Positions 9,583 to 21,204 are shown, numbered from the stretch's first letter. The stretch is 64,000 nucleotides of DNA from Azospirillum baldaniorum (GCF_003119195.2 NZ_CP022254.1:417501-481500); one strand, 5' to 3'. Numbers and translations are program-made. Notes: generated from the sequence alone by a model not told the origin.

Positions 9583-10011
9583 TTACTTCTTGGCGATGGC
9601 GGCCTTAACCTCGTCCAGGCTCTCCGACACGCGCTTCGACAGCACGTCGGCGGCCTCGGTGTTGGACTTGGCAACCAGCTCGGCCAGTTCCTTGATGTTC
9701 GACAGGGCCTTCTCGAAGGCGACCTTGACCAGCTCGGCCTGCTTGGCGGCCTTCTCTTCCGGCGTGCCGGCGGCGGCGACCTGGTTCACATAGCTGCCGG
9801 CCTCCTCGACGGAGGAACGGACGATCTCGGCCTGGCGGCGGAGCACGGCCTGCAGACCCTCGATCGCGAGCTGGTTGGCGGCGGTCACCGCCTCGATGTT
9901 CTTGCGCTGGCTCGCCAGGATCGACTCGACGTCGAGGCCGGGCACCTTGTAATCGCCCAGCACCTTGGACAGATCGAATTCGAGGAACGGGTTACCGGTC
10001 TGCTTGGCCAT
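9583..10011 (-). CDS. phasin family protein
   Basis: A 142-residue phasin. These amphipathic helical proteins coat polyhydroxyalkanoate granules or act as related small coiled proteins. The start NPFLEFDLSKVLGDYKVPGLDVESILASQ and the helical core with NIEAVTAANQLAIEGLQAV are characteristic. The ATG at 10011 is preferred over a GTG three codons upstream because GGGGTGAG sits at the right distance before it. The gene has its own downstream terminator. High helical content and no transmembrane segments fit a cytoplasmic granule protein. Confidence 0.88.
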   Translation of the reverse strand: MAKQTGNPFLEFDLSKVLGDYKVPGLDVESILASQRKNIEAVTAANQLAIEGLQAVLRRQAEIVRSSVEEAGSYVNQVAAAGTPEEKAAKQAELVKVAFEKALSNIKELAELVAKSNTEAADVLSKRVSESLDEVKAAIAKK

Positions 10012-10148
10012 GGTTCTCACCCCCGACGAAAGGATTCATTAGGCGTGCTGCGGCGCAGCAAACCTGTGGCGCGACTATGCAGATTGCCAAAAAGATAGTC
10101 AACGCCCTTGTGCGTCGCACCAGGGGCTACACTGCGTCCTACGGAACC

Positions 10149-10883
10149 TCAACCGGTGGACGCGCTTCCTGGTTCCCTGGCCGGTTCCGCGGCGCCTTGC
10201 GGGGCTGTGGGCGATTCGGTTGTGGAGGCACGTCCGGATCTGCGGCGTAATGCCCCAGCCCAGCGTTCCGCCCGCCGCAGCTCGGAATCGAGCGCCGCCA
10301 TGGTCCGCGACAGGTCGGCGCTGTCGTCCTCCAGGAAGACGCGCATGACCCGCGCCTGCACCGCGCCCAGCCCGGCCACGAGCAGGGCGCCGCCGGTCCG
10401 TTCGGCCTCCACCCCGGCGGCGCGCAGCATCCAGGCCATCGACCGTCCGAAATGGCGGGAGAAGGCAAGCGCGGTCAGCGGCTCCCGCCGCAGGTCGCGG
10501 ACGACCGAGCGCAACCCGTCCCGGTAGGGCAGCAAAGCGTCGTAACGGCGCATCACCACGTCGAAGAGCCGGTCGCGGGCGCTCTCGTCCGGACCGACCG
10601 GGGCATCGTCGGCAAGGACCGCGGTGTCGGCGACCCGCGACACGGCGGCCAGCACATCGGAACGGGAGGGAAAACGGCGGTAGAAGTCGCCGGGTGGCAC
10701 CCCCGCCGCCCGCGCGATCGCCAGCAGGCCGGTGTTGCGCCAGCCCCGCCCGGCGGCGAGCCGCATCGCCGCGGCGGCCACCCGCTGGTCCAAGTCATCG
10801 GCGCCTTCCCCTCCCGCAGCGTGCTCCGCGGTGTCGGGGGCGTCCGGATCGGTCTTCCAGGGGGTGTCGGCGGTGTCGTCCAT
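10149..10883 (-). CDS. TetR-family regulator
   Basis: A 244-residue protein with a TetR-type helix-turn-helix at about residues 35-80 (LDQRVAAAAMRLAAGRGW...GVPPGDFYRRFPSRSDVLAAV). The rest is the helical ligand domain. The frame stays open far upstream into the neighbouring gene's antisense, so the start was set at the ATG at 10881-10883, which leaves a normal-length N-terminal tail rich in acidic residues. Its C-terminus is low-complexity and Ser/Pro rich. It lies 56 bases from the glycosyltransferase gene on the same strand; whether it regulates that gene is unknown. Confidence 0.8.
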   Translation of the reverse strand: MDDTADTPWKTDPDAPDTAEHAAGGEGADDLDQRVAAAAMRLAAGRGWRNTGLLAIARAAGVPPGDFYRRFPSRSDVLAAVSRVADTAVLADDAPVGPDESARDRLFDVVMRRYDALLPYRDGLRSVVRDLRREPLTALAFSRHFGRSMAWMLRAAGVEAERTGGALLVAGLGAVQARVMRVFLEDDSADLSRTMAALDSELRRAERWAGALRRRSGRASTTESPTAPQGAAEPAREPGSASTG

Positions 10884-10939
10884 GGGGTCGAGCCTCGTGG
10901 TCAGCCTATCCCCATGATGTGGGACGCCCGCGCCGCACC

Positions 10940-12586
10940 TCAACCGGGGCGGCAGAAGGGGAAGGGCTCGACCCGCTTCATATAGGTGGGTATCCAGCCG
11001 CACTGGCCGGCGGGGTTGGGCAGGCGGATGGCCTCGATGGCGGGCCAGACCTGGGCGACCACGACCACCAGCGCCACCATGCCGAACATCCAGCGGCGCG
11101 TCCGGGTGCGCTCCAGAAAACCGGGCAGGCGCAGCAGCACCCAGGCCGCGGCAAGCCCCATCAGCGGGTCGGTGTAGGCGGCGTAGGCCCGCTGAAAGCC
11201 GCGCAGGGAGAAGAGCGTCTCCAAACCCCAGGCAACCAGCAGCAGAAGCGCCGCCTGTGCCGCGGTCACCCGTTCCCCCCGGCGCCACAGGACGATGCAG
11301 CCGCCGATGATGAACCACTCCACCACGACGGTCTGCGGAATGTTGTCGGGGTGGAAGACGATGGTGCGGATCGCCAGCGTGCGCCACAGCCCCTTCGCCA
11401 GCAACGTCACCAGCCCCTCGGAGAGCACCTGCTCCTGCCCCTGCAGCGCCGCCTGATGCTTCCAGGTGGTGAAGACGAACATGTGCTCGATCAGGTTGGC
11501 GACGGCGATGACGTTCTGCTCGTGCGGGCGGATCGTCAGGGCGAGCACGCCGAGCGCCAGCCCAAGGGCGACCGCCGCCATGGCCGCCACCGCGTAGGAC
11601 AGGCGCACCCGCCACACCGCCGCGTAGACGGCCATGCCGAGAAACACCCAGCCGACGATGATCCCCTGATAGACCCCCGACAGACCACCCCCAACCGGCC
11701 GGTAGGGGTAGAGCGACTGGCCAGCGCTGGCGATGCCGTGCTGGATCAGGGCCGCCGCGGGCAACGCCGCCGCGCCCGCCGCCAGCGCCAGAATGCCGGC
11801 GGCGATCCAGTGGCGCCCGCCGTCCCCGGTGAAGCGGCGCCCGAAGGCCAGCGCGATCACCGGGATGCCCAGCGCCAGGAAGATCGCCTGGATCTTCGTC
11901 ACCACCGCCAGCCCGGCCAGCAGACCGGCCAGCCCGAGAAGCAGAAGGGGACGCCAGCCCGGAGCGGTGCGGATGGCAACCAGCACCAGAAGAAGCGCCG
12001 TCACCACGAACGAGGCCGACAGCAGATCGGTGCGCATCTGCCGCGCCTGGGTGGACAGGCCGATGCCGAAGGCCATCACCACGGCCGCCAGGAAGGCCAC
12101 CCGACGGTCGCCGACCAGCGCGCGGACGAGGTTGGCGTAGATCAGCGCAAAGCCGGTGGTGACGAGGATGGACAGAGCCCGCCCGGCCTCCACCAAATTC
12201 TGCCAGGCCGCGTTGTAGGCTGCGGTGTCGGCGGCGGGCGGCAGGCCGGAGAGGGTGATGACCGGCATCAGGCCAAGCGCGTGCAGCAGCCGGTACCAGA
12301 CCTCGATCACCAGGAAATAGGTGTAGCCGGGGTGGTCGAAATACTCCTGGGGCAGCCCCTCGCTGAACAGCAGCCCGTGATAGGCCAGCACCAGATCCTG
12401 GTCGGCGTGCGACCAGTAAGGGGTGCGGAAGCCGATCGCCAGGGCCGACACCACCATCACCGCCGCCAGCGCCACGCACAGCCCCCACCAGGGCCAGCGG
12501 TCCAGCACGCCGCTGCCGGGCACTCCGGCGGACCGGTTGGGCATGACCGTATGGGGTGAGGCGGCGCCGCGGTCAAAGGATGACAT
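10940..12586 (-). CDS. multi-pass membrane glycosyltransferase-like protein (GT-C fold)
   Basis: A 548-residue protein with roughly ten or more hydrophobic helices. The first large outer loop, with WSHADQDLVLAYHGLLFSEG and EYFDHPGYTYF, resembles the acidic catalytic loop of GT39/ArnT-like polyprenyl-phosphate-sugar transferases. It most likely moves a sugar from a lipid carrier to a surface glycan or lipid. No specific substrate can be named. The gene is divergent from hflX with a 146-base gap, and the TetR gene follows it. Confidence 0.7.
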   Translation of the reverse strand: MSSFDRGAASPHTVMPNRSAGVPGSGVLDRWPWWGLCVALAAVMVVSALAIGFRTPYWSHADQDLVLAYHGLLFSEGLPQEYFDHPGYTYFLVIEVWYRLLHALGLMPVITLSGLPPAADTAAYNAAWQNLVEAGRALSILVTTGFALIYANLVRALVGDRRVAFLAAVVMAFGIGLSTQARQMRTDLLSASFVVTALLLVLVAIRTAPGWRPLLLLGLAGLLAGLAVVTKIQAIFLALGIPVIALAFGRRFTGDGGRHWIAAGILALAAGAAALPAAALIQHGIASAGQSLYPYRPVGGGLSGVYQGIIVGWVFLGMAVYAAVWRVRLSYAVAAMAAVALGLALGVLALTIRPHEQNVIAVANLIEHMFVFTTWKHQAALQGQEQVLSEGLVTLLAKGLWRTLAIRTIVFHPDNIPQTVVVEWFIIGGCIVLWRRGERVTAAQAALLLLVAWGLETLFSLRGFQRAYAAYTDPLMGLAAAWVLLRLPGFLERTRTRRWMFGMVALVVVVAQVWPAIEAIRLPNPAGQCGWIPTYMKRVEPFPFCRPG

Positions 12587-12732
12587 GATGGGAGTATGTC
12601 CAGAGGTTACACGCCACCGGTTTGTGCACGATTCCGGACGGTTTTGGAACCGCAGCAGCGGCGCGCTGTTTTTTGCGGACCTGCAACTCTTGATCGCTCA
12701 ACCCCATCGCCAGAAGGAACGGTGCCAGCCCG

Positions 12733-14139
<1,407 letters not shown>

Positions 14140-14273
14140 CGGGGCATCGCCCGCGGTTTGGTCGGTCGTTTCGGATGGTTTGAAACCACTGCCGCTCTCC
14201 TGCGTTGTGACGGGCAGGCCGGTCCGTGACCCGCCCGGTCCGTGATCCGCCATGACCAGGAGGAGGCAGCCCC

Positions 14274-14696
14274 ATGAGCCAAAAGCCGGAACAGGATCGG
14301 GCCGAGCGTGTTCGCCGGCGCGCCCACGACATTTGGGAACGGGATGGCCGCCCCGACGGCCGGCATGACGAGCATTGGGCTCAGGCCGAAGCCGAGGTCG
14401 ACGACGAGATCCGCGCCGAGCGGCAGAGCGAGGAGACGGAAAGCAGCGCGTCGGATGCTTCACCGAAACGGCGCTCGAAGCCGACCGCAGCGAAGCCGGC
14501 CCCCGCGAAACCCAAAGCCACGCCCAAAGCCACTCGCGGCAGCGGCACGCGGGCGGCCGCTGAGAATCTGTCAGCGGTGGCCGCCGGACGGACGGAGCAA
14601 ACCGGAACGACCAAGACCGGCGGCCAGATCTCCCGCGGCGGGGCGGCCAGCGGCAAGCCGGGCAAGGCGTCGCGCCGGGATGCCTCGCGCGGCTGA
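14274..14696 (+). CDS. DUF2934 domain protein
   Basis: A 140-residue protein. The N-terminal part (RVRRRAHDIWERDGRPDGRHDEHWAQAE) is a clear DUF2934 domain, a small family common in rhizobia and relatives with no assigned role. The remaining two thirds is a low-complexity Ala/Pro/Lys/Ser tail with repeated KPA/KAT segments and a basic end, which could bind nucleic acid or be disordered. AGGAGGAGG precedes the ATG at 14274. It lies between hflX and ilvD on the same strand. Confidence 0.85.
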   Translation: MSQKPEQDRAERVRRRAHDIWERDGRPDGRHDEHWAQAEAEVDDEIRAERQSEETESSASDASPKRRSKPTAAKPAPAKPKATPKATRGSGTRAAAENLSAVAAGRTEQTGTTKTGGQISRGGAASGKPGKASRRDASRG

Positions 14697-14862
14697 GGGG
14701 GCGGAGCGCTCCCCCTCCCCGTTCTCCGCAAAGCTCCTATGCCCCGCCTGCCGGAAAATGGGACGGAAAAGGGAACGAGAGGTCTGGTTTCCGGTCTTCG
14801 GGATTGCTAGTGTTGCTGCCCCTGCGCATCCGCACGCAATGTTCGATCCCTGAGGTAGAGAC

Positions 14863-16728
14863 ATGCCGCATTATCGCTCCCGCACTTCCACGCACGGCCG
14901 CAACATGGCGGGCGCCCGCGGCCTGTGGCGCGCGACGGGCATGAAGGACGGCGATTTCGGCAAGCCGATCATCGCGATCGCCAACTCCTTCACCCAGTTC
15001 GTGCCGGGGCACGTCCACCTGAAGGATCTGGGCCAGCTCGTCGCCCGCGAGATCGAGAAGGCCGGCGGCGTCGCCAAGGAGTTCAACACCATCGCCGTGG
15101 ACGACGGCATCGCCATGGGCCACGACGGCATGCTCTACAGCCTGCCCTCGCGCGAGCTGATCGCCGACGCCGTCGAGTACATGGTGAACGCCCATTGCGC
15201 CGACGCGCTGGTCTGCATCTCCAACTGCGACAAGATCACCCCCGGCATGCTGATGGCCGCCATGCGGCTGAACATTCCGGCGGTCTTCGTGTCGGGCGGC
15301 CCGATGGAGGCCGGCAAGGTCAACTGGCGCGGCAAGACAAAGGCCGTGGACCTGATTGACGCCATGGTCGCCGCCGCCGATCCGACGGTGAGCGACGAGG
15401 AAGCCGCGGTGATGGAGCGCGGCTCCTGCCCGACCTGCGGCTCCTGCTCCGGCATGTTCACCGCCAATTCGATGAACTGCCTGACCGAGGCGCTGGGGCT
15501 CTCGCTGCCCGGCAACGGCACCATCCTGGCGACCCACGCCGACCGCAAGGAGCTGTTCCTGGCCGCCGGCCGCATGGCGGTGGAGCTGTGCCGCCGCTGG
15601 TACCAGGAGGAGGACGCCACCGCCCTGCCCCGCGGCATCGCCACCTTCGAGGCGTTCGAAAACGCCATGACGCTCGACATCGCCATGGGCGGCTCCACCA
15701 ACACGGTGCTGCACCTGCTGGCCGCCGCGCAGGAGGGACAGGTGCCCTTCACCATGGCCGACATCGACCGGCTGTCGCGCCGCGTGCCCAACGTCTGCAA
15801 GGTCGCCCCGGCGGTGTCCGACGTCCACATCGAGGACGTGCACAAGGCCGGCGGCATCTTCGGCATCCTGGGCGAGCTGGACCGCGGCGGGCTGCTGAAC
15901 CGCGACGTCGCGACCGTCCACGCCAAGACGCTGGGCGACGCGCTGGACCGCTGGGACGTCAAGCGCACCCAGGACGAAGGCGTCCACACCATGTTCAAGG
16001 CCGCCCCCGGCGGCATCCCCACGACCATCGCCTTCAGCCAGGAGAAGCGCTGGCCGGAACTCGATCTCGACCGCGACAAGGGCGTCATCCGCTCCGTCGA
16101 CAGCGCCTTCAGCAAGGACGGCGGCCTCGCCGTGCTGTTCGGCAACATCGCCGAGAAGGGCTGCATCGTGAAGACGGCCGGCGTGGACGCCTCCAACCTC
16201 GTCTTCGCCGGACCGGCCCGCGTCTTCGAAAGCCAGGACGCGGCGGTCGAGGCCATCCTGGGCGACACGGTCAAGGCGGGCGACGTGGTGGTCATCCGCT
16301 ACGAAGGCCCGCGCGGCGGCCCCGGCATGCAGGAGATGCTCTACCCGACGAGCTACCTGAAGTCGAAGGGGCTGGGCAAGGCCTGCGCCCTGGTCACCGA
16401 CGGCCGCTTCTCCGGCGGCACCTCGGGCCTGTCGATCGGCCACGCCTCGCCGGAAGCGGCGCAGGGCGGTGCCATCGGCCTCGTCCAGGACGGCGACCGG
16501 ATCGAAATCGACATCCCCAACCGCAAGATCAACCTCGCCCTGTCCGACGAGGAGCTGCAACGCCGCCGCGACGCCGAGAACGCCAAGGGCGCCGACGCCT
16601 GGAAGCCGGCCAACCGCAACCGCGTCGTCTCGCCGGCCCTGCGCGCCTATGCCGCCCTGACCACCAGCGCCGACCGCGGCGCGGTGCGTGACGTGTCGCA
16701 GGTCGAAGGCATCGCCATGAAGCGCTGA
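14863..16728 (+). CDS. ilvD: dihydroxy-acid dehydratase
   Basis: A 621-residue IlvD, which catalyses the fourth step of isoleucine and valine synthesis by dehydrating 2,3-dihydroxy acids. The cluster and cofactor motifs are present: [12 protein letters not shown] near residues 118-129 and [19 protein letters not shown], then the C-terminal [14 protein letters not shown]. Length matches the E. coli enzyme. The ATG at 14863 follows TGAGGTAGAG. A 165-base gap upstream probably holds its promoter. An imperfect hairpin follows the gene at 16746-16772. Confidence 0.95.
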   Translation: MPHYRSRTSTHGRNMAGARGLWRATGMKDGDFGKPIIAIANSFTQFVPGHVHLKDLGQLVAREIEKAGGVAKEFNTIAVDDGIAMGHDGMLYSLPSRELIADAVEYMVNAHCADALVCISNCDKITPGMLMAAMRLNIPAVFVSGGPMEAGKVNWRGKTKAVDLIDAMVAAADPTVSDEEAAVMERGSCPTCGSCSGMFTANSMNCLTEALGLSLPGNGTILATHADRKELFLAAGRMAVELCRRWYQEEDATALPRGIATFEAFENAMTLDIAMGGSTNTVLHLLAAAQEGQVPFTMADIDRLSRRVPNVCKVAPAVSDVHIEDVHKAGGIFGILGELDRGGLLNRDVATVHAKTLGDALDRWDVKRTQDEGVHTMFKAAPGGIPTTIAFSQEKRWPELDLDRDKGVIRSVDSAFSKDGGLAVLFGNIAEKGCIVKTAGVDASNLVFAGPARVFESQDAAVEAILGDTVKAGDVVVIRYEGPRGGPGMQEMLYPTSYLKSKGLGKACALVTDGRFSGGTSGLSIGHASPEAAQGGAIGLVQDGDRIEIDIPNRKINLALSDEELQRRRDAENAKGADAWKPANRNRVVSPALRAYAALTTSADRGAVRDVSQVEGIAMKR

Positions 16729-16745
16729 CGCGGCAGCGAAAGCGC

Positions 16746-16772
16746 AACCGAAGGAACCAGAACCTTCCGGTT
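16746..16772 (+). terminator. possible terminator after ilvD
   Basis: AACCGAAGG (16746-16754) pairs with CCTTCCGGTT (16763-16772) with one bulged base and an 8-base loop. No clean T-run follows, so termination is uncertain. Confidence 0.35.
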
Positions 16773-17020
16773 AAGACTTTCGGCAAGGTTGTGAGTGCAC
16801 AAGGCAATAACGAACGGCGCCCGGCAATCCGCGGCGCCGTTTCGCTTTCCGGACGCAATGGATCGCAGAGGGCCATGCGGCAGTATGTCTCCGATCCTCC
16901 CACCCCATCACCAAAAGAAGCGCAGGCCATCCGTTTCAAAATCTGCCATTGTCTTTCCGCATGTCCCGGCATGCCGAAACGGGATCTGTGTTCCCTAAGA
17001 CCAACACCACGGGGAAACCG

Positions 17021-19000
17021 ATGGCACAGCCGCGGTCCGTCGCTCGGGATGAAGCCGGGGCGCCACCCGATGGTGCCGCGTTCCGGCGCGCGCTGATGGA
17101 CATCGCGGACGCGTTGCACCATGCCGAGGAAGGCATCGGCTCCATGCTTTCCCTGACCGCGGCGAACGAGGACGCCAGCCGCCTGATCGCCACGCTTGTC
17201 CACAGCCCCGTTTCCGCCGGTTTCAGCATTCTGCGCTGGCCGCAATCCCTGTTGCCGCCGCTGGGGGGACCGGACGATCTCGAAGCGGTGGCCGCCAGTC
17301 TTTTGCCATTGGCCGATGATCTTCCGGACAAGGCCCGTCAGAACATCGCCCTGGCCGCCGAACGCGGCGGTGGCGAGTTGGCCGGAGAGGCGGTCCGCAG
17401 CCTGTTGGGCCTTCCATTGCTTCAACCGCTCTGGCTGGGGCTGGACGGCGCGCAGAGGGCTGAATTCCACGTGGAGGGGCTGGCCGCCGCCCTTCTGGAC
17501 CTGTGCTACGAACGCCCCATCCTGATCGTCGTGGAGAACGCCCAATGGACGCGCGGCCTGACCGGGGCTCTGCTCGATGCGCTCGGCAACGCCGTGGAGG
17601 ACGCACGGCTGTGCCTGCTGGTCATCCGCTCTCCCGCAGCGTGCGAGCGGCCCAGAGGTTGGATGCCGCCCGGCACCGCACGACGCATCGTCCTGCCGGC
17701 ACCGGACGGCGGGCCGACCGAGTCCGATGGCGCCGGGCGGGATGATCCGACAACGCACGCCGCCCTGTTGAACGCGCTGCGCCGCGACCGGCGGCCGGAA
17801 CGGATCGAGTGGATGGCCCACCACGCCCCGTTGGCCGGCGATTGGGCGCTGGCCTGCGCCTGCGCACGGCACGCCGGACGACGGGCGGAGGCGGACTGCC
17901 GCCCCGCCGACGCCGCCCGTCATTACCGGGACGCGCTGACCGCGCTGGACCGGTTGCCCAAAACCCAACGGAACGCGCAACGCCGAATCGATCTGTGGAC
18001 CGCTCTGACCCGCACCCATGCGCCGTCGGGCAGCGACGCGATCAAAGCGGCTGAAAAGGCCCTCATGCTCGCCGAAGACCTCGGCGACCGTTTGCGCGTT
18101 GCACGCGCCCTGTCGCTTCTGGCCACGCTGCGCTGGGCCGGTGGTGATCTGCCGGGGGCCCGGCGGGCCGGCATGCAGGCTCTGCGGATTTGGCGGCACA
18201 CCGAAAGTCCTGGGCAACAGGTGCAAACGCTCATCAAGCTGGGCCGCGGCTTGACCGAAGAAGGCCGTTTCCGCCACGCCGACACCATCCTGCGCGCCGC
18301 CGCGTTGGCAGCCCGGGAGAAGGCGTGCCTCCTCCCCGGTCCGACCGCGTTGGCGCCGGTGTGCATCGCCGCGCACCAAGCGCGCTGCCGGGCGGAACTG
18401 GGCGAGCCGGAAGAGGCGCTGCGGCTGGCCCGAGCGGCGCTCGCCCAGGCGGAAGGCAGCGGTCACGCCCCATCCCGCGCGCTGGCCTGTCTGCATCTCG
18501 GCTGGGCCGCGTTGACCGCGCAGCGCTACGCCGTCGCTGTGGAGCCTCTGAAAAGGGCCGTTGTCATCACCGAAACGATCCGGCTGCACGCCTGCCAGCC
18601 GCTGGTCCTCGGTGCGTTGGGCTATGCCCTGGTCCGCACGGGAGCGCTCAACGATGGGGCGTCCCTCCTGCTGGGCAGCCGGGAGCACGCGCGGATGCTC
18701 GGCATCCGGCGCCACGAGCCGCAAATCCTGACCTGGATCGCCGAGGCCGCGCTGCTCTCCGGACAGCCGGAAGACGCCGTCCGCAACGCCCGCGACGCGG
18801 CCGGGAAAGCCGCAGCCTCAAGACAATCGGGCGACGAGGCCTGGGCGCGACTCGCACTGGCCCGTGGGTTGGCCGCGCAAGGGGATTTCGCTGCGGCCCT
18901 GCAGTCCTTGGACGCCGCCGCCCGCATCGCCGCACAACGCTCGATGGCGCCTCTGTTGGCGCAATGCGCCGATCTGCGCAAGACCGTAACGCCCGCATGA
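17021..19000 (+). CDS. large TPR protein with degenerate STAND-ATPase-like module
   Basis: A 659-residue protein. The N-terminal third resembles the ATPase region of MalT/adenylate-cyclase-type STAND proteins: PILIVVENAQWTRG at about residues 167-180 matches the Walker B and sensor region, but no Walker A P-loop is visible, so it probably does not hydrolyse ATP. From about residue 300 to the end there are successive tetratricopeptide-like repeats. No DNA-binding or cyclase domain is attached. The ATG at 17021 after GGGGAAACCG is preferred; the frame is open to 16949. It is probably a protein-interaction scaffold; the function is unknown. Confidence 0.7.
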   Translation: MAQPRSVARDEAGAPPDGAAFRRALMDIADALHHAEEGIGSMLSLTAANEDASRLIATLVHSPVSAGFSILRWPQSLLPPLGGPDDLEAVAASLLPLADDLPDKARQNIALAAERGGGELAGEAVRSLLGLPLLQPLWLGLDGAQRAEFHVEGLAAALLDLCYERPILIVVENAQWTRGLTGALLDALGNAVEDARLCLLVIRSPAACERPRGWMPPGTARRIVLPAPDGGPTESDGAGRDDPTTHAALLNALRRDRRPERIEWMAHHAPLAGDWALACACARHAGRRAEADCRPADAARHYRDALTALDRLPKTQRNAQRRIDLWTALTRTHAPSGSDAIKAAEKALMLAEDLGDRLRVARALSLLATLRWAGGDLPGARRAGMQALRIWRHTESPGQQVQTLIKLGRGLTEEGRFRHADTILRAAALAAREKACLLPGPTALAPVCIAAHQARCRAELGEPEEALRLARAALAQAEGSGHAPSRALACLHLGWAALTAQRYAVAVEPLKRAVVITETIRLHACQPLVLGALGYALVRTGALNDGASLLLGSREHARMLGIRRHEPQILTWIAEAALLSGQPEDAVRNARDAAGKAAASRQSGDEAWARLALARGLAAQGDFAAALQSLDAAARIAAQRSMAPLLAQCADLRKTVTPA

Positions 19001-19165
19001 AGACCCCTGGCCAAAGGCCGCGCAATCCCTACGAAGATCGAATTTAATTTGTGAAGCACCCGCATAAAAGGCGGTGCGTTCGCATACGAATCTCCATATC
19101 GTAGTCGCTTCCCCCCGCGGACGGCAGCGTCCGTTCCCCGCTTTCGAAACGGACGACCGCCGCAT

Positions 19166-20167
19166 ATGACTCTTGCCCAGCTCACCCGATTGCGCGGGCA
19201 CAAGGGTTTGGGGTTCATGTTCGCGCTGGCGACCTTTGCCGTCGCCATGGTGGCGCGCCTTGCCCTGGACGACCGGTTGCCGGCGGGGTTCCCCTTCCTG
19301 ACCTTCTTCCCGGCGGTCATCGTCACCACCTTCCTGGCCGGGCTTTGGCCGGGCATCGTGACCGCACTGCTGAGCGGACTGGCCTCCTGGTATTTCTTCC
19401 TCGGCACCACCCAATCGCTCGACCTCGCGCCCGGCAGCGCACTGGCGCTTGGCTTCTTCGGGTTGGTCGTGGCGGTGGACATCGCCGTGATCCACACCAT
19501 GAACGTGGCGCTGGAGCGGCTGGCGGAGGAGCGCAACCGCAGCGCCCGCCTGACCCAGCAGACCCAGGTGATGTTCAGCGAGCTTCAGCACCGCGTGTCC
19601 AACAACCTTCAACTCGCCTCCTCGCTGATCGCCATCCAGAAGTCCAAGGTCAAGGATCCGGAAGCCCGCCGTGCGCTGGAGGAGGCCGCGGGAAGGCTGT
19701 CCACATTGGGCCGTCTGCACCGCCGGCTCCACGCGCCCCATGACGGCCCGATGGATATGGAGCCGTTCCTGCGCGAACTGTGTCAGGACATCCTGAAGAC
19801 CTCCGGGGCGGAACGGATCGACTGCACGGTCAGCGCCGCCGAGTCCGACCTGCCGCCGGACACCCTGATTCCGCTGGCCCTGATCCTCGCCGAACTGGTC
19901 AGCAACGCCCTGGAGCACGGTTTCCCCAATGGCGAGGCCGGGCGGATCGCCGTCGATTTGCGCGCCGATGACGGAGAGCTGGTGCTGACGGTGCGCGACG
20001 ACGGGGCGGGACTTCCCGATGGCTTCACCCTGGCGCGCCCCTCCAGTCTCGGCCTGAAGATCGTCAGTTCGCTGGCCGCCCAGATCGGCGGAAGCTTCAG
20101 CATGACCGGATCGCGCGGACAGGGCACCACCGCCCGGTTGGTTCTTTCCCAGACCATGGCCTCCTGA
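19166..20167 (+). CDS. membrane-bound sensor histidine kinase (DUF4118 + HisKA_2)
   Basis: A 333-residue kinase. Residues about 15-115 form a KdpD-like four-helix membrane module (DUF4118). Next is a HisKA_2-type dimerisation helix, ELQHRVSNNLQLASSL, with the phospho-accepting His at H142. The ATP-binding domain follows, with an N box at ELVSNALEHGFPNG and DDGAGLP. HWE/HisKA_2 kinases in alphaproteobacteria often act in the general stress response. No response regulator is adjacent, so its partner is elsewhere. No periplasmic sensor domain is apparent. Confidence 0.88.
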   Translation: MTLAQLTRLRGHKGLGFMFALATFAVAMVARLALDDRLPAGFPFLTFFPAVIVTTFLAGLWPGIVTALLSGLASWYFFLGTTQSLDLAPGSALALGFFGLVVAVDIAVIHTMNVALERLAEERNRSARLTQQTQVMFSELQHRVSNNLQLASSLIAIQKSKVKDPEARRALEEAAGRLSTLGRLHRRLHAPHDGPMDMEPFLRELCQDILKTSGAERIDCTVSAAESDLPPDTLIPLALILAELVSNALEHGFPNGEAGRIAVDLRADDGELVLTVRDDGAGLPDGFTLARPSSLGLKIVSSLAAQIGGSFSMTGSRGQGTTARLVLSQTMAS

Positions 20168-20214
20168 CGGGCGGCGGTGGACAGGGACGTGCCAATCCGG
20201 CAAAAGTCGCGCCC

Positions 20215-21177
20215 ATGCCCATCCTCCCCACCTCATCCGCATCGGCGGCCTCGGCGACCACGACGGCGCGGCGCGTTGGCGTCATCGACACGGCGCGCGG
20301 TGTGGCCTTGCTCGCCATGGCCCTCTATCACGGCTCCTGGGACCTGACCTATCTCGGGCTGGCCGATTTCGACCTGTTCGGCGATCCGCTGTGGCTGGCC
20401 GCGCGCACCGGGATCCTCGGCAGCTTCCTGATCCTGTCGGGTCTCAGCCTCGTCCTGGCGGCGGAGGGCGGCATCGACCAGCGCCGTTTCCTGCGGCGCT
20501 TCGCCCTGCTTGTGCTGGCCGCAGGCGGCGTGTCGGCTGTGTCGATGGTCATGTTTCCGGACAGCCCGATCGTCTTCGGCGTGCTGCACCATATGGCGGT
20601 GGCCAGTCTGCTCGGCCTCGCCCTGCTGCGCCTACCCTGGCCTGTGCTTCTGCTGCTCGGCGTTGCGGTGATCGCGCTGGGTGAGACGGTCGCCCTTCCA
20701 CTGTTCGATGAGCCCTGGCTGCGCTGGATCGGGTTGATGACCTTCGAGCCGCAATCGAACGACTATGTGCCGTTGTTCCCCTGGTTCGGCGGCTTCCTGT
20801 TCGGGATGGCGCTGGGGCGGCTGTGGCGTCCAGCCCCGACGAGGGCTCCGGGCGGAGCGGTCGGGCGCGGGTTTGCCTGGGCCGGCCGGCACAGCTTGGC
20901 GGTGTATCTCCTCCACCAGCCCGTGTTGTTCGGCTCGCTGTCCTTGCTGGCGATGGGGATTGGTGCCGACCCGGCGGACGTCCGCAGCTTCCAGACCTCC
21001 TGCGCGGCGACCTGCACCAGCAGTGGCGGCGAGGTGGCGCACTGCACCGCCACCTGCCGCTGCGTGGCCGACGATTTGAACCGGGCTGGCCTGTGGTCCG
21101 ACTTCGTCCACGACCGGCTGAGCGCGGACGGCGCCCGCAAGGTCGACGGCGTCATTCAGAGCTGCGGCAGCCGCTGA
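20215..21177 (+). CDS. DUF1624 (heparan-alpha-glucosaminide acetyltransferase-like) membrane protein
   Basis: A 320-residue multi-pass protein. The N-terminal GVIDTARGVALLAMALYHGSWDL and the following helices are typical of DUF1624, distant relatives of acyltransferase-3/HGSNAT proteins that acetylate sugars across membranes. His40-region residues (YHGSWDL) may be catalytic. After the last core helix (about residue 250) there is an unusual soluble tail with five cysteines in about 25 residues, predicted to be outside the cytoplasm. It starts 47 bases after the histidine kinase and may be cotranscribed with it. Confidence 0.8.
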   Translation: MPILPTSSASAASATTTARRVGVIDTARGVALLAMALYHGSWDLTYLGLADFDLFGDPLWLAARTGILGSFLILSGLSLVLAAEGGIDQRRFLRRFALLVLAAGGVSAVSMVMFPDSPIVFGVLHHMAVASLLGLALLRLPWPVLLLLGVAVIALGETVALPLFDEPWLRWIGLMTFEPQSNDYVPLFPWFGGFLFGMALGRLWRPAPTRAPGGAVGRGFAWAGRHSLAVYLLHQPVLFGSLSLLAMGIGADPADVRSFQTSCAATCTSSGGEVAHCTATCRCVADDLNRAGLWSDFVHDRLSADGARKVDGVIQSCGSR

Positions 21178-21204
21178 TCCGAAAAGCGCCGAGCGGGGGA
21201 AGCG

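Noticed and set aside
10149..12488. A single 779-codon frame joining the TetR gene to sequence over the glycosyltransferase
   Set aside because: The upstream part is a different frame of the glycosyltransferase gene. Only the last 244 codons look like a TetR protein.
19071..19078. GGTGCGTT in the chromosome before the histidine kinase gene
   Set aside because: It lacks the final GG, lies outside the prophage and has no phage gene after it; treated as chance.
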